From Psychrobacter arcticus 273-4 (GTDB lineage Bacteria > Pseudomonadota > Gammaproteobacteria > Pseudomonadales > Moraxellaceae), in the NCBI RefSeq assembly GCF_000012305.1, contig NC_007204.1, forward strand, positions 1,860,001 through 1,924,000: a stretch of DNA of 64,000 bases, written 5' to 3'. This document shows, one piece after another, positions 37,307 through 47,794 of the stretch. Position numbers and translations under genes: made by a program. The stretch's first letter is position 1. Each line of letters opens with the position of its first letter. The notes below the pieces were generated by a model. It saw nothing but the letters and a program-made list of their open reading frames with translations. It had not been told where the DNA came from and made no database searches.

Positions 37307-38875
37307 TTAGTTTAAATCTTGGCTAACGTTTTGCATAGCATGCTGCTCGATAACCTTTTCGATCATCGATAACTGACGACTCAATACTGCTTGCTGTTGC
37401 TCAGTCATCTGTGCGCCCGCTTGTCCTGCCTGCTTGGCCAACGTTAAATGACTCAGCCAATATTTTAGCTGTTGACAAAGAAGCATTTTATTATCTACAG
37501 ATTTTGGGTGCTTTATGGCTTGATCAACACTATCAAGAGGACGATAAAAATCATTGTTTGGCTGATATAACGCCCCTACGCTCGCCAATTTATCCACGAC
37601 GCTTTGGCAAGATTGAGTGTAAATGCCCATTAACACCGGTGTCGCCACACTTGCCGGCTCAACCGGATTATGTCCGCCAACTTCGACCAATGAGCCGCCA
37701 ACCAATGCCACATCTGCAAGCGTATACCAATTCATCAGTTCGCCCATACTGTCTGCCAGATAGACTTGAGTGTTGATATCTATAGCCTCTGCTGCACTGC
37801 GCCGCGCCATGATCAATCCCGATTTTTGGATAAGCGCTGCTACTTCATCAAAGCGTTCTGGATGCCTTGGGACGATAATAAGCAGTACCTCTGCCAATGC
37901 AGAGTTTGACAGTAATTGCTGTTGCCATGACAGTACCGTATTTTCTTCACCACTATGAGTACTTGCTGCCACCCAAATTGGGCGATTAATAATACCTAAA
38001 TCTGCAGCAATATCACTCGTACGTGCTTCTATATCCGTAAGCTTATGGGTTATATCACCGTCTATGTCAGCGACATTATCATTAAGCTTAGGCGTATTAA
38101 TAACCCACTTTAGCGAGCCTGCTACACGGATCTGGGCGCTATGCGCACCCAATTGCCGAAAGCGTTTGGCGGAGTCATTATCCTGCGCAATGATTAAGCT
38201 CAGGTTTTTCACCATGCTTGCGCTTACCGCCCCAATCTTTTGATAGCTTTTAAAAGAGGATGTTGACAGTCGCCCATTGACCAAGATACTCGGGATATGA
38301 TGCTCAGACAGTTTGGTTAAGATGTTTGCCCATAGCTCCGTTTCTACAAACAAAGCAGCGATAGGTTGCACATGATTTAAAAACCTTTCAATCACCGCTG
38401 GACTATCAACCGGCACATAGCTGTGACTTAATCGCCCCTGCGCAATGTCTTCTGCAAATCGGCTGGCACCGCGTGCAAAACCCGTCTGAGTGGTATTGGT
38501 CAGCCATATCCGGTAACCACAAGCCAATAGCACGTCCAATAATGGCGCAACGGTATTGGTCTCACCTAAAGAGACCGCGTGGCACCAGATGGTTTTATTT
38601 TGCTTACTAATATTGATGCTGCTGCTATTTAAATTCGCAGCTGGCATAGGCGTTTGTGTCGCTATAGGAGGCGCAGGATAACGCTTACCAAAACGCTGCT
38701 CAACTTCTTGCTGATAATTATCACGCGCATGCGAGCGACGCCATACCTGTAGTCGATATAGCGGCTTTAGTAAACCAATACTTAATTGATAATAAACAGG
38801 TGGCTTATGTACCGCTCGGCTTTGCATAGGCAAAGCGTTATCGGAAAGATTTTTTGAGGTGTCAGAAGATGGCAT
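37307..38875 (-). CDS. waaA: 3-deoxy-D-manno-octulosonic acid (Kdo) transferase
   Basis: Adds Kdo to lipid IVA at the cytoplasmic face of the inner membrane. The N-terminal GT-B domain contains the SLGET motif (CHAVSLGETNTVAPLLD) with the catalytic glutamate. The C-terminal domain contains LVNGRLSTSSF and the nucleotide-sugar site GGSLVEVGGHNPVEPA. The 542-codon frame begins at a TTG (38935); I prefer the ATG at 38875 (522 residues), though no convincing Shine-Dalgarno sequence is visible and the ATG at 38827 also fits. The polar N-terminal part is longer than in E. coli WaaA. Confidence 0.92.
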   Translation of the reverse strand: MPSSDTSKNLSDNALPMQSRAVHKPPVYYQLSIGLLKPLYRLQVWRRSHARDNYQQEVEQRFGKRYPAPPIATQTPMPAANLNSSSINISKQNKTIWCHAVSLGETNTVAPLLDVLLACGYRIWLTNTTQTGFARGASRFAEDIAQGRLSHSYVPVDSPAVIERFLNHVQPIAALFVETELWANILTKLSEHHIPSILVNGRLSTSSFKSYQKIGAVSASMVKNLSLIIAQDNDSAKRFRQLGAHSAQIRVAGSLKWVINTPKLNDNVADIDGDITHKLTDIEARTSDIAADLGIINRPIWVAASTHSGEENTVLSWQQQLLSNSALAEVLLIIVPRHPERFDEVAALIQKSGLIMARRSAAEAIDINTQVYLADSMGELMNWYTLADVALVGGSLVEVGGHNPVEPASVATPVLMGIYTQSCQSVVDKLASVGALYQPNNDFYRPLDSVDQAIKHPKSVDNKMLLCQQLKYWLSHLTLAKQAGQAGAQMTEQQQAVLSRQLSMIEKVIEQHAMQNVSQDLN

Positions 38876-38997
38876 GCAAAAGCCCGGATGATTAATGGAG
38901 CAGATAATAGGAGTTGCGCATAAAAAACGCACCAATTCTACCTGAATTTATTGCCAAACAATACGCTTTTAAATTCAGGAATATTGGTCATCGTTTT

Positions 38998-40293
38998 TTA
39001 GACCAGAATAATAATGAGTAAGGCTATAACAATAATCACTGCAAACAGTAGCTGATAGCGCTTAAGACTATGCTGCTCTTGCTTTTGTGTGGTGATTAAC
39101 GCTTGCGCTTGTTGCCACTGACCGACCAAGCTTGCCGCTTCTATGTGCCCGTTTTCTGCCGCTTGTTCGAGCCAATATTTGCCAATCTTAAGGTCTTGCG
39201 TCACCCCTACGCCTTGATAATACATTTTACTCAGTAAGCGCTGGGCACGACTGTCATTTTTACTCGCCGCTTGTTGGACCCATTCAACCCCCGCTTCTAT
39301 GCCAACGACCTTATCTGCGCCTTCATTTGCTATCAAACCTTCGCCAAGCAGCTCATACATTGCCAAGCGCAGCATCGCAGCGCTATTGCCTGCATCTGCC
39401 GCTTTTTTTAATCCTAGCAGTGCTTGCTGTTTTGCTTGTCGATGCGCCTCTGAAAACATAACTTGCTCACGTGGCTTTTGTTGCTTTGCAATATGACGCT
39501 CAAACTGGTCTAAAACTTTGCATTCCTGCTCATATTCAGTCTTGCTAGTGGCCTGTGTTACTTCTATCTCATTTAGTTCTATCAACAGTTGGCTAAACAT
39601 CTCTGGCGTTGGCGGTTTTTCTGCTACTGTCTTTGCTACAGGCGTGGTCTTTACTATTTCTATAGCTGCTACTTCAGTGACTGATTTATCTGTTACTACT
39701 ACCTGACCTGCTATAGCTTTTGGCAATCTGGCACTAACGGCTTGATATAAGCCACTATCGACTTGGGAACCTTGCGCCGATTTAAACGCTCGGTCGATAT
39801 GACCAAATAGACGCATCCCTATCGGTTCTAAAGCAAAGAAAAGGGGAGTATTATCTCTATTACTGCTATTTTTGGTATAAATATCAGTATCAGTGCCATA
39901 AAGCATCGCCATATGCTGATAAAAATCATCAGTTGTCAGTGCCAATTCAGGATAGCGCGCATCTAGCTCAAACCGACCAAACCATCGCGGCGATTGCCGC
40001 CATTGCCGCGCCAACACTCTGCCAGCATAAAAAGCCAAAAACACCATAAAATTACGATAGCGCTCGTCTTTTAATAACGTTGCTTCATCCCAAATGCCTG
40101 CTTTAACCATATCACGGCGTATCTGAGACAGCAGGGTGTCTATACGCTGCAAGCTTGCCAGCGATTCATCCAAACTACAGTGATGCAAATCTACTTCGTA
40201 AGCGATACCGCCTGCGACAGCACGCCTTACCAAGAAATCTTGCCAATAGCCTGCTGCAATATAATCAAGGGGCGTTAAGGGCGGTGCAGACAT
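38998..40293 (-). CDS. Sel1-repeat protein with C-terminal membrane anchor
   Basis: A 431-residue protein. The N-terminal 180 residues are an uncharacterised domain (starts LTPLDYIAAGYWQDFLVRRA). A polar linker follows, then at least three Sel1-like repeats (such as GNSAAMLRLAMYELLGEGL and NDSRAQRLLSKMYYQGVGVT). The last 20 residues are a transmembrane segment (LLFAVIIVIALLIIILV) typical of a tail anchor, with the repeats in the cytoplasm. Sel1 repeats mediate protein contacts; no specific role can be assigned. Confidence 0.8.
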   Translation of the reverse strand: MSAPPLTPLDYIAAGYWQDFLVRRAVAGGIAYEVDLHHCSLDESLASLQRIDTLLSQIRRDMVKAGIWDEATLLKDERYRNFMVFLAFYAGRVLARQWRQSPRWFGRFELDARYPELALTTDDFYQHMAMLYGTDTDIYTKNSSNRDNTPLFFALEPIGMRLFGHIDRAFKSAQGSQVDSGLYQAVSARLPKAIAGQVVVTDKSVTEVAAIEIVKTTPVAKTVAEKPPTPEMFSQLLIELNEIEVTQATSKTEYEQECKVLDQFERHIAKQQKPREQVMFSEAHRQAKQQALLGLKKAADAGNSAAMLRLAMYELLGEGLIANEGADKVVGIEAGVEWVQQAASKNDSRAQRLLSKMYYQGVGVTQDLKIGKYWLEQAAENGHIEAASLVGQWQQAQALITTQKQEQHSLKRYQLLFAVIIVIALLIIILV

Positions 40294-40395
40294 AAGGAGC
40301 GCGTATCCTTTAAAAAAGTAAATTAATCATAGAAGCAATAAACGAAAAATCATCATACAAAATATGTCACTTACCTTAACCTAAAATAGGCAACG

Positions 40396-42039
40396 CTACA
40401 ATAATGGACTAAATAATCGTATCACATTATCAAACAAGCGCTCAGCCTTATGACGCTGTTGCCACTCATCCAAGCCCAAAAAATGACAGCTTTGTAAATA
40501 CGACTCTTGGCAAGCGGCAACTTGTGCAACCATTTCAGGCGTATAAATCGCCAAACTGACTTCCATATTCAGATAAAAACTGCGCATATCGATATTTACG
40601 GTACCAAATAGGCAATAATCGTCGTCAATAACAACCGTCTTCGCATGCAGTAGACCACCCTTAAACAAGGCAATGGTCACTCCCACCTCTAACAACTCTT
40701 GATAATAGGCTTGCGAGGCGTGCTGAACCAAAAAAGAATCAACCTTTTCAGGGATAATCAGCGTGACTTCGACGCCGCGCTTAGCCGCCGTTACCAGCGC
40801 ACCTGATAAAGCTTCGTCCGGTACAAAATATGGCGTTGTGATACAAATACGGTGATTAGCACGATGCAACACTGTTACTAAGGTGTTATAGATGACATGA
40901 GCGGTTACTTGTGGCGCTGAAGGAATAAGCTGTGCGACTACGCCTTTTACCACCGGCAGCTGCGGAATCACTGTCGACATCGCGCCAATACAAGGCATTT
41001 CTACATTCTCTATCGCGTCATCCAATACTTTGATGCGACTATTGAGATCATTAATCGTCGGATTGCGCAGATACAGCTTACGCGTATAGCTATTGACTCG
41101 TTGATGCAGCGCGTCTAGATTGTCGCTATTTTCCGCCCCAATATCGGTTACTAATACTTTTGCCATCGCGGTAGCAATACTGATGTCAGTATCACTGACA
41201 CTGCGTATCGCCACATCAATCCATTCACCGACCGCCTTATCTTGCTTAAAAAACTTAGGATCAACCAAGTTAAAGCTACCGATATAGCCGATATACTCAT
41301 CAATGACCACGATTTTGCGATGATTGCGCAAATCTGAGCGTTTAAACAAGGTTTTAAACAGCCCTACTGGCAATGACTGATGGACAAAAACGCCCGCTTT
41401 TTCTAATTTTCGATGCGCTTTACTATTAAAAAAGCTAAAACTACCCACACTATCAATCAGAATATGACATTCAACTCCGCGCTGAGCCGCTGCCATCAAC
41501 GCATCTATCACATCAAGCACTTGCCCCTTAGGATAAATAATATAAAACTCCATCAAAATACTGCGCTGAGCGGCATCGATGTCATCAATCATACGCTTAA
41601 AAATAATATTGACATGCGTCAACAGCTGCATGTCATGGTCTGAAAACACCCCAAACCCTGTCCAACGCGTACCAATGTGACTGACTCCGCGATAATGAGT
41701 TGGCAGTACCTCTTGCCCTTTATCAAATATCAAGTGCTCGCGCTGCGCCATCTCATTCATCAATAGCCGCGCTTGATCCATACGCTGACGATAGCGTCGA
41801 CCAATCATCGGCTCACCGACGAGCACATAAGCAATCAAGCCAAATATTGGCAAGGTGAACAACACCGCTATCCATGCGATTGCCACCCCAATGTTGCGCT
41901 GTACCGAGACAATACGCAAAGTCATCACAATCATAAGAATAATATGAAATATCAGACCAAGCCCAGCAAAGTCTGTCCATGACCATGCTGCCACTTGCTG
42001 CTCAGTAGTAGATAAAGCTTCTATTGTTTTCGCCTCCAA
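40396..42039 (-). CDS. cls: Cardiolipin synthase (phospholipase D type)
   Basis: Membrane enzyme condensing two phosphatidylglycerols to cardiolipin. Two N-terminal transmembrane segments precede two HKD motifs: HRKIVVIDEYIGYIGSFN and HAKTVVIDDDYCLFGTVNID. Length is 547 residues from the first available codon, a TTG. No ATG lies near the expected start. GGAGG overlaps that TTG codon, and ATA eight bases further is at normal spacing, so the true initiator is unclear. It is transcribed alone. Confidence 0.93.
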   Translation of the reverse strand: MEAKTIEALSTTEQQVAAWSWTDFAGLGLIFHIILMIVMTLRIVSVQRNIGVAIAWIAVLFTLPIFGLIAYVLVGEPMIGRRYRQRMDQARLLMNEMAQREHLIFDKGQEVLPTHYRGVSHIGTRWTGFGVFSDHDMQLLTHVNIIFKRMIDDIDAAQRSILMEFYIIYPKGQVLDVIDALMAAAQRGVECHILIDSVGSFSFFNSKAHRKLEKAGVFVHQSLPVGLFKTLFKRSDLRNHRKIVVIDEYIGYIGSFNLVDPKFFKQDKAVGEWIDVAIRSVSDTDISIATAMAKVLVTDIGAENSDNLDALHQRVNSYTRKLYLRNPTINDLNSRIKVLDDAIENVEMPCIGAMSTVIPQLPVVKGVVAQLIPSAPQVTAHVIYNTLVTVLHRANHRICITTPYFVPDEALSGALVTAAKRGVEVTLIIPEKVDSFLVQHASQAYYQELLEVGVTIALFKGGLLHAKTVVIDDDYCLFGTVNIDMRSFYLNMEVSLAIYTPEMVAQVAACQESYLQSCHFLGLDEWQQRHKAERLFDNVIRLFSPLL

Positions 42040-42202
42040 CCTTTAATGGCACACTATAATCAAATATAACCAATCAAGTATAGAGGCTTTTATCTGCCAC
42101 GCAATAGGTAACTATGTAGTTGCTATATAGGCTATTACATCATCTAGCTATACTCTCAAAAGCCCTTTTCGCAATCATTTTATAAAAAATATGAAATAGT
42201 GT

Positions 42203-42230
42203 TTGACAGCCATGTGTAAATCTATATAAT
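42203..42230 (+). promoter_or_regulatory. Promoter of the tRNA-Val/tRNA-Asp unit
   Basis: TTGACA and TATAAT, both perfect consensus, with a 16-base spacer, about 80 bases before tRNA-Val. Confidence 0.9.
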
Positions 42231-42309
42231 ACACACCCACAGCAGCAGAGCTTAGTGACAAACTTAGGGCTCGGTTAATGTAGAATAAATTGCCTAGCAA
42301 TTGTTCAAA

Positions 42310-42385
42310 GGGTGATTAGCTCAGTTGGTAGAGCGTCTGCCTTACACGCAGAATGTCGGCGGTTCGAATCCGTCATCACCCACCA
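42310..42385 (+). tRNA. tRNA-Val (anticodon UAC)
   Basis: 76 bases including CCA. Acceptor arm GGGTGAT/ATCACCC; anticodon stem TCTGC/GCAGA with loop CTTACAC (TAC); T loop GTTCGAATC. Confidence 0.98.
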
Positions 42386-42439
42386 CTATTTTAGCGACGT
42401 GGACCTCTTGATAAAGGTGAAACGCTAAAGATGACCTAA

Positions 42440-42516
42440 GCAGCGGTAGTTCAGTTGGTTAGAATACCGGCCTGTCACGCCGGGGGTCGCGGGTTCGAGT
42501 CCCGTCCGCTGCGCCA
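42440..42516 (+). tRNA. tRNA-Asp (anticodon GUC)
   Basis: 77 bases including CCA. Acceptor arm GCAGCGG/CCGCTGC with discriminator G; anticodon stem CCGGC/GCCGG with loop CTGTCAC (GTC). It lies 54 bases after tRNA-Val and is cotranscribed with it. Its anticodon G34 is a substrate for the Tgt encoded at 3.4 kb. Confidence 0.98.
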
Positions 42517-42558
42517 TATTTAAAACGAATTTAGACTCTCGAGTTTAAGCAAGTTTCG

Positions 42559-42589
42559 CCTCAAACATTAGATTGTTTGAGGTTTTTTT
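42559..42589 (+). terminator. Terminator of the tRNA-Val/tRNA-Asp unit
   Basis: CCTCAAAC/GTTTGAGG stem with an eight-base loop followed by seven T residues. The following 200 bases up to the orn terminator are AT-rich with no recognisable feature. Confidence 0.88.
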
Positions 42590-42797
42590 GTGTCTGTAGA
42601 CTTATATAAGTTATTGATTTATACGTGTTTACTTTTTTTCATTCATATGTGAAATCTGAGTAGATTATTCTTTTTTACTGCATCAGTAACGAGTTTATGC
42701 GCAGACCGTCTACCTTTTAGAAATCGGTGAGCAGGTGCTCAGTGACCAAACGGTGACCATTTTTTGATCAAGGTTGTTAAAATTTGGTTTTTGATAC

Positions 42798-42857
42798 AAA
42801 AAAGCCTTCAAACAAATTAGCCCAATCTTAGCGCTTGATTCATCTGAAGACTTTTTT
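42798..42857 (-). terminator. orn terminator
   Basis: On the minus strand AAAAAGTCTTCA pairs with TGAAGGCTTTTT (one G-T wobble) around a long loop and is followed by a T run. It begins about 28 bases beyond the orn stop codon. Confidence 0.6.
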
Positions 42858-42884
42858 GATACCCTTTTTTCTAAGGTGTCAGTT

Positions 42885-43472
42885 TTAAGGTATCAGTTTA
42901 AAGAAATGCTGACGATAGTGTTTGAGCTCGCGAATTGAATCACGAATATCATCTAACGCTAAATGACTGCCACCTTTCTCAAAATTCTTGAGGACATCAG
43001 GACGCCAGCGGAAACACAGCTCTTTGATGGACGACACATCAAGATTACGATAATGAAAGAACTTCTCTAATTCTGGCATTTGACGCGCCATAAAGCGGCG
43101 GTCTTGGCAAATCGAGTTACCGCACATCGGCGACTTGCCACTATCGACCCATTTATTCAAAAACTTAAGGGTTTCAGCTTCTGCCTCTGCTAAAGTCACT
43201 GTACTACGACGCACACGGTCAACCAGTCCCGACTGCCCATGCTGCTTGGTATTCCAGTCATCCATACCATTTAGTTTACGATCAGAGACTTTAATCGCAA
43301 AGACAGGTCCTTCGGCAAGGACGTTCAAATCTTCATCGGTGACAACGGTGGCTATCTCGATAATCTCATCGTTTAAGGTATCAAGTCCGGTCATTTCTAG
43401 GTCAATCCATACCAACCCTTTTTTGCCTTGGTTTTTGATTTTAATTTTATTGGGATGGTCGCCGGTGGTCAT
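42885..43472 (-). CDS. orn: Oligoribonuclease
   Basis: A 3'-5' exonuclease of the DEDDh class that degrades RNA di- and short oligonucleotides, including pGpG from cyclic di-GMP turnover. The motifs are [11 protein letters not shown] (Asp, Glu), [10 protein letters not shown] (Asp) and [11 protein letters not shown] (His, Asp). Length is 195 residues from the ATG at 43472, which has GGAT seven bases upstream; the frame could extend to 43505 at a non-ATG codon. It diverges from rsgA, a pairing common in gammaproteobacteria. Confidence 0.96.
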   Translation of the reverse strand: MTTGDHPNKIKIKNQGKKGLVWIDLEMTGLDTLNDEIIEIATVVTDEDLNVLAEGPVFAIKVSDRKLNGMDDWNTKQHGQSGLVDRVRRSTVTLAEAEAETLKFLNKWVDSGKSPMCGNSICQDRRFMARQMPELEKFFHYRNLDVSSIKELCFRWRPDVLKNFEKGGSHLALDDIRDSIRELKHYRQHFFKLIP

Positions 43473-43693
43473 AAAATATCCTATGGTCAATAAAGTTTGA
43501 GACAATTTAACAGCACTGTTAGTAAAATAAATCGCCTATAAATGTTTGTACTTAGACAACAATCACTGGCACCTATTGATTTATAAACACCAAAACATTA
43601 CAAAATCTCTGCTCAGTGCAGGCGCTTTAGGCTGTATGTTAGCAAACTTTCACGCTACACTGAGCAATATTTTTTATAATAGGTCACAAACCC

Positions 43694-44797
43694 ATGGCAT
43701 TAATCCGGCAACGCAAACTGACTAAACAGCAGATTCGTCGCATCGACAAGCAGCAGCTGTTTAGTCAAGACAGTATTGATGACAGTTTGATGGATGGCGT
43801 GGTCATGGCGCATTATGGCAAGCAGTTGGAGGTACAAGTGACCAGCTTGCCAGCAGTGATACCGATGCAGCCTGATATTGCGCCTGATGATCCTGAGCCA
43901 TTTTGGCAAACGATGGCATTGGGTGATATTTGGCGCTGCCACGTACGTACGAACTTACCGATGCTAGCGGCAGGCGATCAAGTACGCTGGAGCGCTGATT
44001 CAAACACAGGCTTTGGGCGTATCGAATCGGTCAAGCCTCGCACCTCACTTGTCTCTCGCCCCGACCGTTATCATAAGCTCAAGCCTGTCGCCGCCAATGT
44101 TGATATTCTTGCTATCGTGTTTGCGCCCTTACCTGCTGCCGCCCCGACACTTATTGATCGCTATTTAGTCGTATGCCATCATGCTGGAGTAAAGCCTTTA
44201 TTAGTGCTCAACAAAGCCGATTTATTGGCGCAAGAAAACGGCGTCGATACCAATGAATTATTGGCGCAATATGCTTCGCTCGGTTATGAGAGCGTATTGA
44301 CCTCAGTCGATTGTCCTGAAAACGTCACTGATAGCGATGAGCAAGAAGGACTTGATGAGCTAAAACGTTACATAGATAAAAAACTGGTTATTTTTGCCGG
44401 TCAATCTGGTGTCGGTAAAAGCAGCTTAATCAATGCCTTGTTACCTGAATCAGCACAAAGCGTGAATATCATCTCTGATAACTCAAAACTCGGTCAACAT
44501 ACCACCACGACCAGTCGCTTATTGCCCTTTAATCCCGATGATTTGACCCAAGGTGGCATTGTCGATACCCCCGGTATTCGCGAGTATGGTATTTGGCACT
44601 TGACGCCTGATGACATTATCTCAGGCTTTGTCGAGTTGGTAGCATTAGCGGGCGACTGTCAGTTCCGCGACTGCCGCCACACTCACAATAGTAAAGGCTG
44701 CGCGTTGTGGGCGGCGGTTGCTGATGGCGAGGTATTGCAACGCCGCGTCGAAAACCTTGTGACGTTAAGAGAAGAGGCAGATACTAAACCTTATTAA
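43694..44797 (+). CDS. rsgA: Ribosome small-subunit-dependent GTPase A
   Basis: Late 30S assembly GTPase. It has an N-terminal OB-fold region, then a circularly permuted GTPase domain in which G4 (LLVLNKADLL) precedes G1 (GQSGVGKSSLIN) and G3 (VDTPGIREYG), and a C-terminal zinc domain (CQFRDCRHTHNSKGC: three Cys, one His). Length is 367 residues. The N terminus is rich in Lys, Arg and Gln as usual for RsgA. Confidence 0.96.
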   Translation: MALIRQRKLTKQQIRRIDKQQLFSQDSIDDSLMDGVVMAHYGKQLEVQVTSLPAVIPMQPDIAPDDPEPFWQTMALGDIWRCHVRTNLPMLAAGDQVRWSADSNTGFGRIESVKPRTSLVSRPDRYHKLKPVAANVDILAIVFAPLPAAAPTLIDRYLVVCHHAGVKPLLVLNKADLLAQENGVDTNELLAQYASLGYESVLTSVDCPENVTDSDEQEGLDELKRYIDKKLVIFAGQSGVGKSSLINALLPESAQSVNIISDNSKLGQHTTTTSRLLPFNPDDLTQGGIVDTPGIREYGIWHLTPDDIISGFVELVALAGDCQFRDCRHTHNSKGCALWAAVADGEVLQRRVENLVTLREEADTKPY

Positions 44798-44945
44798 GCC
44801 CTACTGAGCCTTATCAAGCGTTAATCACGATGTTGGCCATCACACGTTTACTATGGTTGGGCTAATCGGTATAATAGTGCCTTGTTCAATCCATTAGGCT
44901 GTCTTCTCAGCGTAATAGAACACTTATTTTTTTTGGAGGTATGGT

Positions 44946-45401
44946 TTGGATCGTGCGCTGGAATTTGTGGGAAACCACCCGTTTTTATTTGGTATATTAG
45001 CCGTACTAGCCGTGCTATTTTTTGCTATTGAAAACAAACGTAGCGGTAAAAAGATTTCACCCAATACCCTTGGTATGATGGTGAATTCGCAAAATGCGCA
45101 GCTTATCGATATCCGCGCCAAAAAGAAGTTTGTCACCGGTTACATCCAAGGCAGTCGCAACATCCCGTTTACTGAGCTCAAAGACCGCATTGAGGAAATT
45201 CGTGCGATTGAGCAACCAGTGATTATCATCTGCGACATGGGTGTACAAGCAGGTGCGGCGATTCAAATGATTGGTAAAGAAAACGTTTATCGTTTAGAAG
45301 GTGGTATTGGTGGTTGGCAAGGCGCTGGAATGCCGCTCGTTGGGATAAAAGATGCTAAGCCAAAAAGTAAAATGAAAGCAAAACCAAGCTTGCATAAATA
45401 G
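44946..45401 (+). CDS. Membrane-anchored rhodanese-like protein
   Basis: A 151-residue protein with one N-terminal transmembrane segment (FLFGILAVLAVLFFAI) and a rhodanese domain (QLIDIRAKKKFVTGYIQGSRNIPF, then the active-site loop IICDMGVQAG with the catalytic Cys, then LEGGIGGWQGAGMPL). It corresponds in position and architecture to E. coli YibN, encoded just before grxC and secB. The start is a TTG at 44946: GGAGG at 44935-44939 is six bases away, whereas the ATG at 44941 is too close and in another frame. Its sulfur acceptor is unknown. Confidence 0.88.
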   Translation: MDRALEFVGNHPFLFGILAVLAVLFFAIENKRSGKKISPNTLGMMVNSQNAQLIDIRAKKKFVTGYIQGSRNIPFTELKDRIEEIRAIEQPVIIICDMGVQAGAAIQMIGKENVYRLEGGIGGWQGAGMPLVGIKDAKPKSKMKAKPSLHK

Positions 45402-45440
45402 TTTGCTAGAGCATTAACTTACTATCTATCAATAGTGAAT

Positions 45441-45474
45441 AAAAAAGACACCTCTTCATAGGGTGTCTTTTTTT
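45441..45474 (+). terminator. Terminator after the rhodanese gene
   Basis: AAAAAGACACC pairs with GGTGTCTTTTT and ends in a T run, about 40 bases after the stop codon. Confidence 0.87.
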
Positions 45475-45667
45475 ATGTGGCATTTATTATACTGACAACG
45501 CTTTTGCATTTATTTGGCTTGAATTTATATTGCCTATCCCCACTTTATAGTGAGCATCAAACAATATATTTGCCTATGACTTATCGATAGTAGATTATAA
45601 TAATTTTTATTCAATGAATGTTTATCATAAAACTCTTACCTTATAAATTTATAAACAAGGAATTTTC

Positions 45668-45931
45668 ATGACTGTATCTGTTAAAGTTTACACCACCCCT
45701 ATCTGCCCATACTGCTCAAACGCCAAGCAATTGCTTAAATCAAAAGGTGTTGATTATGAAGAGATTGGTATGCACGACATGAGTAGCGATGATCGTCGTG
45801 CTTTGATGCAAAAAACCAATAACTATCGCACCGTGCCACAAATTTTCGTTGGTGAGACCTTTGTCGGTGGTTTTGATGAGCTGAATCAAATGAACCAACA
45901 AGGCAAACTTGACGAGCTATTAGCGGGTTAA
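45668..45931 (+). CDS. grxC: Glutaredoxin 3
   Basis: An 87-residue dithiol glutaredoxin. The active site CPYC lies in TTPICPYCSNAKQLL, with the glutathione-binding TVPQIFVG and GGFDEL. It reduces disulfides and glutathione mixed disulfides in the cytoplasm. AAGGA lies close before the ATG. A terminator separates it from the rhodanese gene, so the conserved order does not mean one transcript. Confidence 0.96.
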   Translation: MTVSVKVYTTPICPYCSNAKQLLKSKGVDYEEIGMHDMSSDDRRALMQKTNNYRTVPQIFVGETFVGGFDELNQMNQQGKLDELLAG

Positions 45932-46126
45932 TTTGCTATCTTGCTGTTCCAGCTGTCTTTATCTATCTTACTAATCTAGGTGAGTAATTTATATAAGTAA
46001 GAATAAGGACCGCTATAAAGGGCTTTGCTAAAAAATATCGAGCTTTTGTCTTGATTTATATTACAATGCTATTTTATTAAAATAACAGTTTGTCCAATCA
46101 TTTGATTAACTTTTAGAGGAATTATC

Positions 46127-46573
46127 ATGGCTGAAGAACAAGCACAACCACAATTGGCATTAGAGCGTATTTATGTCAAAGATATGTCACTTGAAGTCCC
46201 AGGCGCTGGCGTATTTACCAAAGAGTGGAACCCTGAGCTTGATATCAACCTATCTAGCAATGCCGAAAAACTGGATGATGATCACTATCAGGTCGTACTG
46301 ACTGTTAGCGTCACTGCGAAAAATGCAGAAGAAGCCGCATTCATTGCGGAAGTTCATCAAGCAGGTATCTTCTTATTAAAAGACATCCCAGAAGACCAAA
46401 TCGGTCAAATCTTAGGTGCTTACTGCCCGAACGTTTTGTTCCCGTATGCTCGTGAAGTCATTAGCGACATCGTAACGCGTGGTAGCTTCCCGCAGTTATT
46501 GCTTGCGCCAGTGAACTTTGATCAAGCTTATGCCCAAAGCCAACAGCAAGTTGATGCTGAAGGTAACGCGTAA
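46127..46573 (+). CDS. secB: Protein-export chaperone SecB
   Basis: Tetrameric chaperone that keeps preproteins unfolded and delivers them to SecA. The 148-residue sequence has the conserved [13 protein letters not shown] segment and the [20 protein letters not shown] region. AGAGGA lies about six bases before the ATG. The gpsA gene that follows secB in E. coli is not present. Confidence 0.97.
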   Translation: MAEEQAQPQLALERIYVKDMSLEVPGAGVFTKEWNPELDINLSSNAEKLDDDHYQVVLTVSVTAKNAEEAAFIAEVHQAGIFLLKDIPEDQIGQILGAYCPNVLFPYAREVISDIVTRGSFPQLLLAPVNFDQAYAQSQQQVDAEGNA

Positions 46574-46620
46574 GGGTTAGATTAAAAATGTGCTACTGTT
46601 AAAGGTGGTCTGTTTTGATA

Positions 46621-46658
46621 AAAAAGCCGTTTACTCATCATGAGTAAGCGGCTTTTTT
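46621..46658 (+). terminator. secB terminator
   Basis: AAAAAGCCGTTTACTCA pairs with TGAGTAAGCGGCTTTTTT (one wobble) around a short loop, ending in a T run. Confidence 0.9.
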
Positions 46659-46687
46659 GTAGATTATCTTTAGTGTTTACTTAGAAA

Positions 46688-46825
46688 TATAGTTGAAATA
46701 CTTTAAAGTCGCTACAGTACTACTGGTGTAAATTTTTTGCAGCCTCTGTCTGCGTAGGCACAGCAAGCAAGAAAAATTTGCACCAGTAGTACGTGTTGTA
46801 TCGATATTACTTTTCACCGACTATA
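46688..46825 (-). repeat. 138-bp palindromic element, copy 8
   Basis: Full-length, reverse orientation, placed exactly between the secB and adk terminators, that is, between two convergent transcription units. Both arms carry the GTACTACTGG variant. Confidence 0.95.
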
Positions 46826-46827
46826 TT

Positions 46828-46865
46828 AAAAAAACCCTGCGAATGGCTATTAATAGCGGCAGGGT
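46828..46865 (-). terminator. adk terminator
   Basis: On the minus strand ACCCTGC pairs with GCAGGGT (with an inner GCTAT/ATAGC stem), followed by about seven T residues, some 55 bases beyond the adk stop. Confidence 0.85.
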
Positions 46866-46918
46866 CCTCAATAACAATAATCGATTAATCAGCTAAATCA
46901 ACAGCTTCAGCACAAATA

Positions 46919-47662
<744 letters not shown>

Positions 47663-47794
47663 TCAAAAGCTCAAGTATTTTTAGTCTTAATGCGGCAAGA
47701 TACCATGACTTATCTGTTCATGGGACACGGTTGCGCGCCATAGATGAGACGATGGCGCACACTGAATGTAGGATGTTATTTTGGAATTAGCGCA

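Noticed and set aside
42310-42516. tRNA genes as attachment sites for an integrated element
   Set aside because: No integrase gene and no repeated tRNA 3' end is found nearby; the neighbours are core genes.
47735-47758. GCGCCAT/ATGGCGC inverted repeat downstream of ccmI as a terminator
   Set aside because: No T tract follows on the minus strand; it may be a hairpin, but I cannot support termination.
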